Part shown: one piece after another, positions 54,301 to 64,000 of the stretch
Layout: each line of letters starts with the position of its first letter
Position numbering within the stretch: position 1 is the stretch's first letter
NCBI GenBank assembly: GCA_005281725.1
Contig: SSBO01000003.1
Coordinates: forward strand, 10,777,591-10,841,590
Length of the DNA stretch: 64,000 nt
Reading direction: 5' to 3'
Source of the DNA: Wuchereria bancrofti
Lineage: Eukaryota > Nematoda > Chromadorea > Rhabditida > Onchocercidae
Notes under the pieces: generated by a model
What the model saw: only the letters and a program-made list of their open reading frames with translations
Told to the model about the DNA's origin: nothing
Databases searched by the model: none
Position numbers and translations under genes: made by a program

Positions 54301-54720
54301 TGAAAAATTATAAAATAATAGATATGTGAATTAAACCGTATTGCGTTATACGAATTAATATTTTCAGGGCTATATTTGTGGAAAACTGTAGTGTGGTGAA
54401 AAATGAAGTGTTATTTTTGCCTCAGTCAGGAAAAAAGCAAAAAGCTCGAAAGAATGTTGCAGGTTGTTACCTCAGTCCAAACATTTTCAATTATTTGCAT
54501 TCAGAAATATCACTTTTTTTTCCTAAACCAGTGTCAAAATTTTTGAAAATCTTTTCTAGGGATTAAGCCAAATGCTGTCGTTGATCCTGCCGATAGTATA
54601 ACGCTTCCGAAAGAAGATTTATTTCATCCAGTCCTTTGTAGCATTTGTACCACAAATGTTGGAGTATATGATTATGAGGAGGTTTTTCATTTTTTCAATG
54701 TTCTCACAGGTTATGCTTGA
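51370..54720 (+). CDS. EAPP: EAPP (E2F-associated phosphoprotein) orthologue
   Basis: Orthologue of EAPP, a nuclear phosphoprotein that binds E2F factors and influences E2F-dependent transcription in mammals. Nine exons close in frame: 51370-51473, 52507-52577, 52669-52797, 53172-53246, 53354-53406, 53540-53710, 53827-54011, 54368-54462 and 54560-54720, giving 347 residues. The N-terminal half is acidic, with FEADMNSEL and, near residue 190, [12 protein letters not shown], like the YxDSDSEDED block of the human protein. The C-terminal half holds the family signature: [20 protein letters not shown] with Cys 241, 244 and 252, then FVENCSV, then [16 protein letters not shown] with Cys 321 and 324, and the ending [10 protein letters not shown]. 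The Cys pairs suggest a zinc-binding fold, which is my inference. Four residues (TGYA) follow FNVL before the stop. Confidence 0.94.
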
Positions 54721-55690
54721 AATGCGCGTGGCATATTGATTTCATTAGATTTCTCGCTCACAAGCCTTCATTTATATTTTTTGCTACTATGATACTTAAT
54801 ATTTATGACATCTCATCTTTATTAAAATTCATGTATCTGATAGCACACTAATTTCATTTGGCTTGCGGTTTCATTTGTGGAATTCGTCTAGAATTGTCCC
54901 TTTTTTCTAAGTTTAATGTTTTGTAAATGGTGTTCTCTTGCTAAAGAAATGGAGAAGTTAGATTACGTTTCACATTTCAGTATATTACAACATCTCATAA
55001 CATTAAAGATACCTTTTGCTAGTACCCAAGTGATTCATGCAGTACTGAACGGCAGCTGTTCAGCCGGAGATAGTAACATTCAGAAGTATATAATTCTTGA
55101 CGAAAAATTGAAATATGCTCCTTCATATTTCTACGAAATGCAACCTTTGACTCTTGGAGGTGTGCTCTCATGAAAATATTTCGTTCTGTTGAGTCAGCTG
55201 TTTCTATAAAAAACTGAGTGGGCACAAAAAGGGAAAATGCAAATATGTTAAGATTGGATTTCTGTTCATTTTAAATCAAAATTTCTAATTGGAAAATTGT
55301 TGATAAAGAGTAATAGATTAAAGGGAAAAATGAGGTAGTATCAATTGATAAACTATTGCTAGGGTTCATTTTTGTTTTGCGTTACTTCTGAAACGCTTCC
55401 CGACATTCAAATATTGCGCAACATCGCATTAAAAGAAGAAGAGGATTACTGTAGTTGAAGCCTCTGAAGGAGGAATATAAGGAGGCAGAGAGTGAAGTAC
55501 TGTGTGATTTGTTGTATGGATTCTTCCAACTTTTATAACACGAAATTTTGAAAACTTTATGACAAAAAGATAAGATCTTCATTAAAGGGTTTTAAATAAA
55601 ATACTTAGTCGTACAGAGTTGTCTTGGTAAACAAACTCGGAATAATAGTAAAGCAGCGGTTCCTTTCAAACAAGGAAATGACTGATTTAT
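54721..55690. other. Spacer, no gene seen
   Basis: About 970 bases between the convergent EAPP and receptor genes. A plus-strand frame at 54916-55173 has no domain and no links to other exons. An AATAAA near 55597 could end a long EAPP transcript. Confidence 0.5.
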
Positions 55691-57607
55691 TCATTCACCA
55701 AAAACAACAACTACAGCTGGTTGGACATGTTTCCATTCACTGAATAGGTATTTGAAACACTGCACTGCGGCGTACCGGAAATCTCTTTGACGATATAAAA
55801 ATAGCACCACCGAGTTGAAGGAATTCAGTAGGCGCAAATATACGCAGCACATCACAATGATTTGCGATGTTATAGAAGAATCCATAAGGTAAATACATTC
55901 CACCGTTGACGGTACAATGACAAGAACTGCAAGCTAATGGAATATTACCACCTGTAAAACTCACTGTTTAATATGTAAACAGTCTGTAAACGAGCCTATC
56001 TATCTATTGCAAGGCTATTTGGTCTGAAATCATAATTCAAACTTATGTTTTAGAGCGGAACGGAGCATCACCGTTTCGTTGATCACTGAAAGAACTTAGC
56101 TTTGTAACCAAAAAATCTGAGAGGAAGAAGAACATACAAAATGTAAAACAGCAAGAGATCAATGCTGTTTGAGTGTATCGCTTTTGATTTTTGAGAAAAT
56201 GTGATAAGTCGCGGTTATGCGAATGACTTGAAAGGAACTGTGCGCCGAACTTCCTGAAAATAATAATGATATGATTAAAATTTCATTCATATTTTGGGTT
56301 TAATTTTGTTGATGAATTGTCACCTGCCGTAAATGGCATAAAAAAATTGATAATTAGACAGAAAAAGTATGTTAGTTCGTTTTTCTTTTCTATCGCTACG
56401 TGCTGCTCATTTATGCTAATTTTACTTTCCAGTGGCAAATGACGCATTGCTGTCAATTTTCCATACTGTCTGACAGCAAGCAGTTATGTACATTACATTC
56501 CTGTTTTAAGATATTGACGGCATTTTTAAAATTGAAATGATTCTGATAAATGTCGTCTTTGATTAGGTGATTAGTAAAAATTTAAAATTTATTTAAAAGC
56601 ATACTTTCTCAGTACGACAACTACGATGACCATAAAAACAACACTCAGAAATGAAGCAACAGAGGTCAGTAGTAGCAGTGCTTCGTAAAAGTGAGTTAAA
56701 TATACCTCTTGCACTCTGCAAGAAGTATTACATAGATTTTGAAAATTAAAAAATTCTTACCTATTTTGAAAACTGTCTGATTATGATCAACAAAAGGTAG
56801 AATTTTTCCCTTAGAATTTATTATTGTACTTGTAATAATTTTATAGAATATTAGCAAAAGGAAACAATTTTCCGGTGTTACAAATAAAAAGTCTTTTGTT
56901 TAAAGTAATTAATTTACTTATTATTACTTACATACAAAACTTAGATATAAGCCGAGTTGGTTCAATTAAACTTGCAATGACAGCAACAGTTATCGCAGTG
57001 ATAGTAATCACATACTGTGCGGTAATTAATGAATAACTTATTCGTGTGCTGTGAGTATAGTAATATATTGGGAATGCCACAACACAAAACCTTTCCAAGC
57101 TGTTTGTTAACAAACTTAATCCGTTCAGAAAATAAGATGTGAAAATAAGTATGGACATCTGAAAATTCTTAACATTTACTTTCTTCTATTCTTTTGTTGT
57201 AACTGTTAAAGTGTCCTAGAATATCATCAGCAAGAGGATGTAATTTCCGGAATTCCTTCAAAGAAAAAAGAAACAAACAAACACTCAGCACGCATTCATG
57301 ATGACTAATGAGTTCTTCATCGGCGGAATAGATTAATCGTTTCATTCCTAGTAATATCACGCTAATTCCGGTAAATCCGTTATTCAAGAACACAATAGCG
57401 ATAACCACATAGGTATTCCTGAAACACTCAAAATTTCCCATCTGTTCCGTCTTCCGTATGTCTAAGTGCTGGTTGAGATAAATCGGTTGACCTGAGTGCT
57501 TTACGAATTATCACAAGCAGAAAGACGGGAATGTTGATTAGTATAAGCATTGTACCGACAACAAAATAGCCGTATGTGCGTAAAATATAAGTGATATTTG
57601 GCAGCAT
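55691..57607 (-). CDS. Seven-transmembrane nematode chemoreceptor-like GPCR
   Basis: Rhodopsin-like receptor, probably of a nematode serpentine class such as SRSX; ligand unknown. Six exons close in frame: 57492-57607, 57292-57418, 56932-57158, 56605-56715, 56324-56469 and 55691-55926, giving 320 residues. TM1 is at about 13-34 with Asn25 in the usual place, TM2 at 43-64, then Cys81 at the top of TM3, and TM3 ending in ERF (103-105) in place of DRY. TM4 is at 122-146, TM5 includes ALLLLTSVASFLSVVFMVIV, TM6 is FFCLIINFFMPFTAVLVIVP, and TM7 runs through IIVMCCVYLRLLNSFNSVVL followed by a basic FRYAAVQCFKYLF tail. The NPxxY motif is degraded. Two splice choices matter: a GTGCTG donor after Cys81 and a TTGCAG acceptor at 55927, both picked because they alone keep the frame and the helices. 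An AATAAA overlaps the stop codon, so the 3' UTR may be very short. Confidence 0.85.
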
Positions 57608-59699
57608 TTACTCACTCTTCTTTTAATCTTCACAGTGGTGACAGATGTGAGTGACACTTTCACTTTGTCTGCAATAGATCAATTGAAGTGGAAAAGTATG
57701 GTAAAATTAGTAATCCTTAGATTAAATGACGAGATCAACAGAAGCACTCACACTGTTTCAGATGACACTGCAAAATGAGTAAATCTCTTCTTGAATTAAG
57801 TAAGGATAGTTAAGGAAAGACGTTATTGTTTAATACCGCTCAAAAGTATAGAAGTAACATATGGCTTGTCTGAAGATTGAAATAAATGACGAATTTGAAA
57901 TTACTTTCGCATATGATGAAATGCAATTCAGAATAAATTGTTACATGCAATTTCACTTTAAATTGAATCGTTCGTGTTCATCTTTCACTTTCAAACTTCA
58001 AAGAAAAAAGAATCAAGCAAGTTCCATTTGTTCCTTTTCTTTGCTTTAGTAAAATAACGATAAATTTTTGCAAGAAATATCATTTTCATAACTGCCTTGA
58101 TTAACGGCTGTCTGGTGTGTGGCACTTTTTTACATAATCTATGAAATCGAATTGTAAAATTAAGTTAAGCCAGACTGTTATATAACTGTTGTAAAATGCT
58201 GAATTCATTTCTTAATTTCAGTTAAACAAGAGCTGAAATGCTTGAAAATTGAAACAATTTATGGTTCATACTGCGCATTCATACGTTCCAGGTTTAACCG
58301 CATTGGGAATAATTTAATATGTAAAAATTTAAATGTATAGATGGATTTGTGGGAGTATTTGTGAGAACTATTATGTGACATTTGTGAGAGTTTCATGTAA
58401 ATAGCAAGATTGGCTTATCAAGTTAACTTGTTCTTTATCTTGCTATAATCAAATTGCGTGACATACTCAATGCATTCACTTAATTCCAACATTAAATCCG
58501 TTTTCCAAGCAAATGTATGAATTCTATATACTTGAAGATTTGTGTGTTTTTTTTTTTTTTACAAAAAAAAGACAAATAAGTGTTCGAATAAATATAAATA
58601 TCACAGTAAAATTTAAGTGATAGTCGTTGTATAATGTTGCTTCAATCGAAACAGACTATTGAATTATTAGCATGACAATTAAGACAAAAAACGATATTTC
58701 AAGTTCCAGTTTATTTCGACAAATTCAAAATTAATTACAATTATATACGTCCAGTAGTATACCCAAATGTATAATCGGATAGCATAAACTAATACCCCCT
58801 GAAAATTCATTTTTCTTTACTATTTCTATCAGATATATAATTTCATAAATTTTTCAAAAAAAATGTTTGAATTCTAATAAATCTTTTTTACGTTTATTTA
58901 GTGCTTCATTAATTTTATTACTACCATCTGTCATTCTGAGATTTATGAATGATGATTACTAAGGATAAAATTATCAAATCTATAAATGAGATTTACCTAA
59001 TCACAAACGACTTCTGATCTCATATATATTTTGGGATGATAAAGGGGATAACTGCAATTGTGTTTGCTCCAATAATTCAATTTGTTTTAAAATTTCAAAT
59101 TCACATTTTTAAATGATAGCGTTTCCGCCATTTTGTAATAAGATGACTTATTTGCATTATATTTTGTCAAAATGATGTAAATAAAAACCACAAGAGCACT
59201 TTTTAAGTTATTCGCCGTTCAAGATATCACTGTCACTAACCCATGCACTGAATTACCTCTTCACCAACCCAATCAAAAGTTATCAAATGAACCATAATAG
59301 CAGTTCAGAACTGATTGCTTACGGAGAATTTAGGAATTATAGTTTGAGTCAGGAGCAAACTGAACGTGCACCATATTTTCCTGATACCCAAGTCCGATAA
59401 ATCTTGTCACCTGAATAATAAATAGAACGCAACAACAAGCCCCATAACCAGATGTAATATAAATAACAGTTGCAAAACGATATAACACACATTAATTAAT
59501 ACACATGATCACAGTGTTCAGCTTTACTTACTTAATTTATTCGACGACTTTTCCTTCTGTAGCATATTTGGCTCACCTACGAAGCCAAAAATCAACCTTA
59601 TTTTATTGTATAATTATAGAAATCAACAAGACATGTCATTCTAATCGCATCATCTGAACTAAGCCTTGAACTGCAAAATAAATAACATGCTGTCCTTTT
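57608..59699. other. AT-rich spacer, no gene seen
   Basis: Upstream of the receptor and then low-complexity DNA. The only open frame of note (57861-58049, plus) has no domain or splice partner. The receptor promoter should lie in the first few hundred bases. Confidence 0.5.
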
Positions 59700-61575
59700 C
59701 AGCATACACATCCCAACTGTGACCCTGCACACAAAACCAAATTCTACATTGACCTTTACCCTCCACCCGAAATGTTCCCAAACGATAAGATCATAATCCT
59801 CGGCGACTTCAATGCCAGAATAGGAAAGAACTCTGAAGTGTGTGTGTGAGAAGGAGTACTGCGCAAGTATAGAGAAGGAGTACAATGGGCGTTCCCTCCA
59901 ACAGTTCTGTTCAGATCACAAACACCGCCTTTCAGCAGATAAACAGCCTAAAAACAACCCGAATGTACCGAGAAACATTGGCCCTTATCGACTAGATATA
60001 TCTTAGTGCCCAGAAGATGCATTCGCGGTGTGCGTCATACCGACGACGCTTCCTTCTCGCTGTGCTTCTTCCTTCGATGACACAGATAAATCCTCCATTG
60101 TGGATCGATTCTCTGAACACTCTGGATGTAACCCTTACTTTGGGAGAGACTCTCAAATCATACAGCATTGAAATCTGGCAACGCATTCCAGCAAGGCATG
60201 GAATTCCATCCGGAATGTGCAATCTGCAAGTGCGCGGAGGTCAAGCACTCCATGCTAACTAAATTCCATGAGCTTGTATAAGGACAGACTGATTGAAGTG
60301 TCACTTTGTTATTGATGTACTCTACCATCATTTTTAGGTATCATTTAGTTTTGTCCTGAAATATGGTCTGATTCGAGCAAATTGTAGAGTTGAATAGTTG
60401 TTGCTTTGCGGAAAAGACGAACTTTGACCAATCTTTATTTTATTGAGATAAAGATTATTGTTGATCGTAGCACTATTAAACAATATTAGAAAGTTTGAGA
60501 AAGTAGTTGTAAGAGAGCATGAATGTCACATTGCTAAGCAGAAAACCTAGCCTCAATAAAGCTTGTAACTCTTTAAATAGTAAGCATTAAGACGCGTCAT
60601 TTACAATACCGTAGAGGGGGTCAGCTAAACAAAGTGCTGTTAACCCTGTTAAATTCTAATATAATTTACAGTTTACAGGGAACCGACAAACAACAAAAAG
60701 GGGGGATCAACTGTAACTGTAAGGAGCTGGTAACTGTAAAAAATCTAATCAACACTTATTCTTTGTTGACAAACAATGCAAATAAGCTCAGCTACAAGAA
60801 AGATGAATATCAGATAAATGACCTCTTATGTGACATTAGAACATTTGTCCAAACTCAAACAATGCAATCCTTAGTTCTATAAATTTCATATAATCTTATT
60901 TCTACATTTTCCGGACAGCTGGCAAAAATTTTTGCGAAAATGGACAGCAGCACTTCTACTTCAGAGCCAATGTGTTTTAAAGTTAATAAAGGTATCATAG
61001 ACATGATATTTACTTTCAGATAGCTGCAAGAAAACAGAGGGGATAGAACAAAGGACTCTATGTAACATTCGTTGACCTTACCAAAGCATCTGACACTGTA
61101 AGCAGAAAAGACAAATGTTGCAATGATAAGGTTGTCATCTTCCTAAATTCCTTGCAGTGATCATCCGTTAACGGCGTAGTACTCAAAGAAGATGAAGAAA
61201 ACGGTATTTACATTCGATCTGTACCGATTAGAGAGAGTTACTCACCTCAAGCAAATAACTCTATAGCATCCTACCCACACGGGTAGGAAGAGTCCTAGCA
61301 GAGGACTGAACGTCAGTTTGACGAAGAGTAAAGTCCTATACCAGCTCCCACTACAGGTAGTTTACCAGGCTCATATAAGCAGTTTAGCTGTCTTGGAACG
61401 AAGATCGACAGAGAAATTAGCAAAGACATACAGAGTATTCGAAAAATGCACACATTAAGGAAATGCCAAGATTAGTGTCTACAAAGCCATAATACTGTAA
61501 ACTCTTCCGTACAGATCTGAATCATAGCTCATATACGGCCACCATTTGCGACTCTCTGAACTGTTTCATTAGTGA
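59700..61575 (+). mobile_element. Decayed LINE with endonuclease and reverse-transcriptase remnants
   Basis: Plus-strand remains of a non-LTR retrotransposon. At 59742-59848 an open stretch reads KFYIDLYPPPEMF and then DKIIILGDFNARIGKNSEV; GDFNAR (59802-59819) is the phosphate-binding and catalytic motif of the AP-like endonuclease of LINEs. At about 60915-61110 comes GIIDMIFTFR-stop-LQENRGD, then after a frame change LYVTFVDLTKASDTVSRK, the first conserved reverse-transcriptase blocks (VDLTKAFDTV in active elements). The stretch that should carry YADD is missing: soon after, LNVSLTKSKVLYQLPL appears near 61310, and KISVYKAIIL and YGHHLRLSELF near 61470-61565. Stops, shifts and deletions show it is dead. 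It shares the LxVxLxKxKVLYQ and ISVY[KR]A blocks with the copy in the PTR intron, and 13 identical bases (ATTAGTGTCTACA) in the latter block. The stretch 60130-60900 has no clear LINE match. Confidence 0.85.
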
Positions 61576-61639
61576 TTAAATCAAACAAGGTAATTTGTTT
61601 AAGAGAATTATAGAGAAATTAATTTAATTGGATGACCTT

Positions 61640-63640
61640 TTGTGTTACAGTGATGACGGGTGAAAGTAGTGGACAGAAATATTCTCAGTCGTACATCCAT
61701 CGACAGATGAACAATAACGAAGAGAGGGGAGAAAGGGAGAGCGTAAAATGTTTGGGCTAAAAGGAGAAAGACAAACAAATCATTGCAAGATGGAAAGAAT
61801 AACAACAAGCATGTCTCTGATGGAACATTTCCACTTGTGCTTTTAGATAGTTCCACAAACTTTTAAACTCTTCTGACCTCTATGACAAATATAATAGCTT
61901 ACCTTCAAAATATACGACATATGACATAATGTTTGTTGTGAACTGTAACAATGCCAAAACCCTAAGTTGATAGCCTAAATTGAATTTCTCGATGTTTATA
62001 TCCTTTCGCAATTAAGGAAGTCATATTGGTCTGTACTTGCTGACTATTCGATATAATTTGCTCCAAATTTAAATCTTTCTTAATTGGTGAACTTCGGTAG
62101 GTTAGATAATGCTTGGAAATGTCACTACATGTGTGTCTTTCGGGAGCGCGTAACTGCACGAATGGTACTGCGTGCTGCATGCCGACATATTGATTGACAT
62201 GTTGCATTCAGCTGTTCATTCACATTTGAATCCTTCCTTCAGTGGTGTTAGAACCAACGATGAGATGAAAACTGTTGTTAGAGGTGACATCGGCTGAAGT
62301 CAGGTGGGAAGGTACAAAGAAGTCTTAAGCCGTTGTACAGTTGAGGATCCGTTAAACTGCTGGTAGATCACTTCATCTTCCTTTGGTCCCTCTTCTCTCT
62401 CTCTCTCTTTCTCCTCTCTGCACACCTACCTATTTAAGGCGTCAATGAGACCATCTGTCAGATGTCAATGAGATGTATAATGTCGGAAGACAAGGACCAT
62501 CCATCCTCTGTGCGGGTAAGGTTATGGAGAGTGGTACACTGAGTCGCATTGTCATTTCGCTCTAATTAGATTAACTTTCACGGCTTTCAACAAATTATGC
62601 TATTTCAAGAAAAATTCGCTCATAAACAGACACATATATAAATGAATGAGGCATTGTCTTAAATGAGCATACGGAAAAAGACGGGTAACTGGGATTGATT
62701 GGGTCATAAAGTAGTTTACCCAGACAAAAATTAGGGAGAAAAATTAAGCAATCAAGCGCTCTTGTCAATGCACATCAAAATGTCCTCCATTTTATATGTG
62801 GGCGCTGATTTAAAAGATGTAAAGGAGTGAGGTGAGAAGTACCTCGAAGTGATAACGACAACAACGGTAACATATCAGTGTGATATTATTCCAGAAGGAA
62901 TAAAGAACAACCCTGACTCAGATAATTCATGGCTTTCTGCTTGCTAACCCATCACTTCGGGAAGAAGCAGCGCTACGGCAAAATTGGAACACTCGGCTAT
63001 GTGTATCTCACTGACTGCTACGAAGATACCCGCGCAACCATTGTTGCCCACCCTGTTGGGATCGTCTTCTTTGCAGTCCGTTTGCTACGATTGCTTATAA
63101 ATTGATCCGTAAACGAGGTTGTGTTAAACGCAGTTCTTACCCAACCCGCAACTATGTTAAGCTTGCAACAGCCACTGTCAAACCTCGAACGGTGGTATCA
63201 CACAGTACGGGGAAGACTGAAACGTTGAGCAGTAGTTGATAAAAAAAAGAAAAGCAGATATGGAATAATTCGTCGTCCATTTCAATGATACCAAAACGTC
63301 CTAACTGCTCATCAATGAGATCCTGAACCGGAAAAGCAGCGGAATATATTCAGTAAGTAATGTACATGACGCTATAACCAATAACTCCTTGCAACAAGGT
63401 AATTTCTCGTCATCCGCAACCAGGTAATAATCTATGGAACCGATTGTGACTGATACACTATCCGTAGTCCCCGCCGATAGTAGCAATAGTCGAACAGGCT
63501 AACACTGACCATACCATCCCTCCTTGTTCAGTTCACTGGACTGGACTTATCAGTCCAATGGTTCTTTCCACAGGAGGAGGGGTAAACTTAGGTAGCACTA
63601 TTGATTCTGCTTGATATCCGCGGGAAGTTCACATTACGGG
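61640..63640. other. Unidentified, less AT-rich segment
   Basis: About 2 kb whose base composition differs from the surrounding AT-rich DNA, above all at 62930-63240 and 63300-63600. It has a pyrimidine tract near 62390-62420. Short open frames appear on both strands, for example minus 61962-62207 and minus 63301-63486 and an unbroken plus-strand stretch around 62935-63110, but I recognise no domain and no splice chain. It follows directly after the LINE remnant, so another decayed mobile element is the simplest guess. It could also hold earlier exons of the gene ending at 63899. Confidence 0.4.
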
Positions 63641-63696
63641 ATCTATTGAAAAAATTTCGAAAATATACGATTTTGTAATGTTCTTTTTACTTCTAG

Positions 63697-63899
63697 GGTC
63701 TGTTACTGTGAGAAAATTAGATCATAAAAGAAATCGAACAGTTTTGTGCATATCAAATTACGATTTCCAGCCGGTTCGATTTGCAGTCCGCTATTTAGAT
63801 TGGACTGAAATTCCGGAAGATTTAACTCCAAAGAAAAGTTCACGAGCCGTTAACAGAGCCATTGTAGACCTGAATACCGGGCGAGACGACGAGATGTAA
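63697..63899 (+). CDS. Last exon of an unrecognised gene (partial)
   Basis: After a strong acceptor (TTTTTACTTCTAG) comes an open stretch of about 67 codons ending in TAA: VTVRKLDHKRNRTVLCISN, then FQPVRFAVRYLDWTEIPEDL and a basic-to-acidic tail ending GRDDEM. Codon use and residue make-up (Asp, Arg, Val, Trp, Tyr) look like a real protein and unlike the chance frames around. The splice phase needs one base from an upstream exon. I could not find that exon in the segment to the left, which is disturbed by repeats. I do not recognise the family. Confidence 0.5.
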
Positions 63900-64000
63900 A
63901 TAATGCTTAGCAAATTAGGACTGCATGGATATCTAGTCTATTTTGCATAAAAATAACTGGAATAACTAATGGAAACATAAGATATAAGAAACATTATGCA

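Noticed and set aside
54916..55173. 85-residue plus-strand open frame after EAPP
   Set aside because: No domain and no acceptor or donor pattern linking it to EAPP, whose C-terminus is already complete.

Overview
The window reads as nuclear DNA of a parasitic nematode, most likely a clade III (spirurid or filarial-type) worm. It is very AT-rich, genes are split by many introns with GT-AG borders and TTTCAG-like acceptors, and the proteins belong to nematode lineages: a patched-related (PTR) protein, SYD-1, a MLT-10-type moulting protein and a divergent serpentine receptor. The species call is an inference; no species-specific marker is visible.

Layout. 1-3400: AT-rich, no gene seen. 3403-16297 (+): a patched-related membrane protein on at least 16 exons. 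Its ninth intron (after the eighth exon modelled here) carries an antisense, dead LINE fragment bracketed by a probable target-site duplication. 16298-18714: non-coding apart from 3' sequence. 18715-29368 (-): a complete 15-exon syd-1 (PDZ, C2, RhoGAP-like). 29384-41032: about 11.6 kb without a gene I can defend, holding microsatellites, one short possible ORF and a GAT/GGT tandem repeat. 41033-45195 (+): a MLT-10 family moulting protein with a hydrophobic proline-repeat tail. 46589-47338, 48243-50738 and 51370-54720 (all +): a UQCC2-like complex III assembly factor, a C19orf47-like SAM-domain protein and an EAPP orthologue, in an operon-like row. 55691-57607 (-): a six-exon seven-transmembrane receptor. 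59700-61575 (+): a second decayed LINE with endonuclease and reverse-transcriptase remnants. 61640-63640: a less AT-rich segment I cannot identify. 63697-63899 (+): the last exon of a gene I do not recognise.

The genes do not form one pathway. The PTR protein and the MLT-10-like protein both belong to families tied to cuticle and moulting in nematodes, SYD-1 acts in presynaptic assembly, and the UQCC2-C19orf47-EAPP row looks like a housekeeping set. Exon phases were checked by hand: syd-1, the receptor, C19orf47-like, EAPP and UQCC2-like models all close in frame; the PTR and MLT-10-like models each have one unresolved junction, stated below.

I did not find a convincing undescribed biological system. 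The most useful leads are the lost arginine finger in SYD-1, the operon-like triplet, the dated-looking LINE insertion with flanking duplication, the furin-type site before the MLT-10 repeat, and the unidentified segment at the right end.
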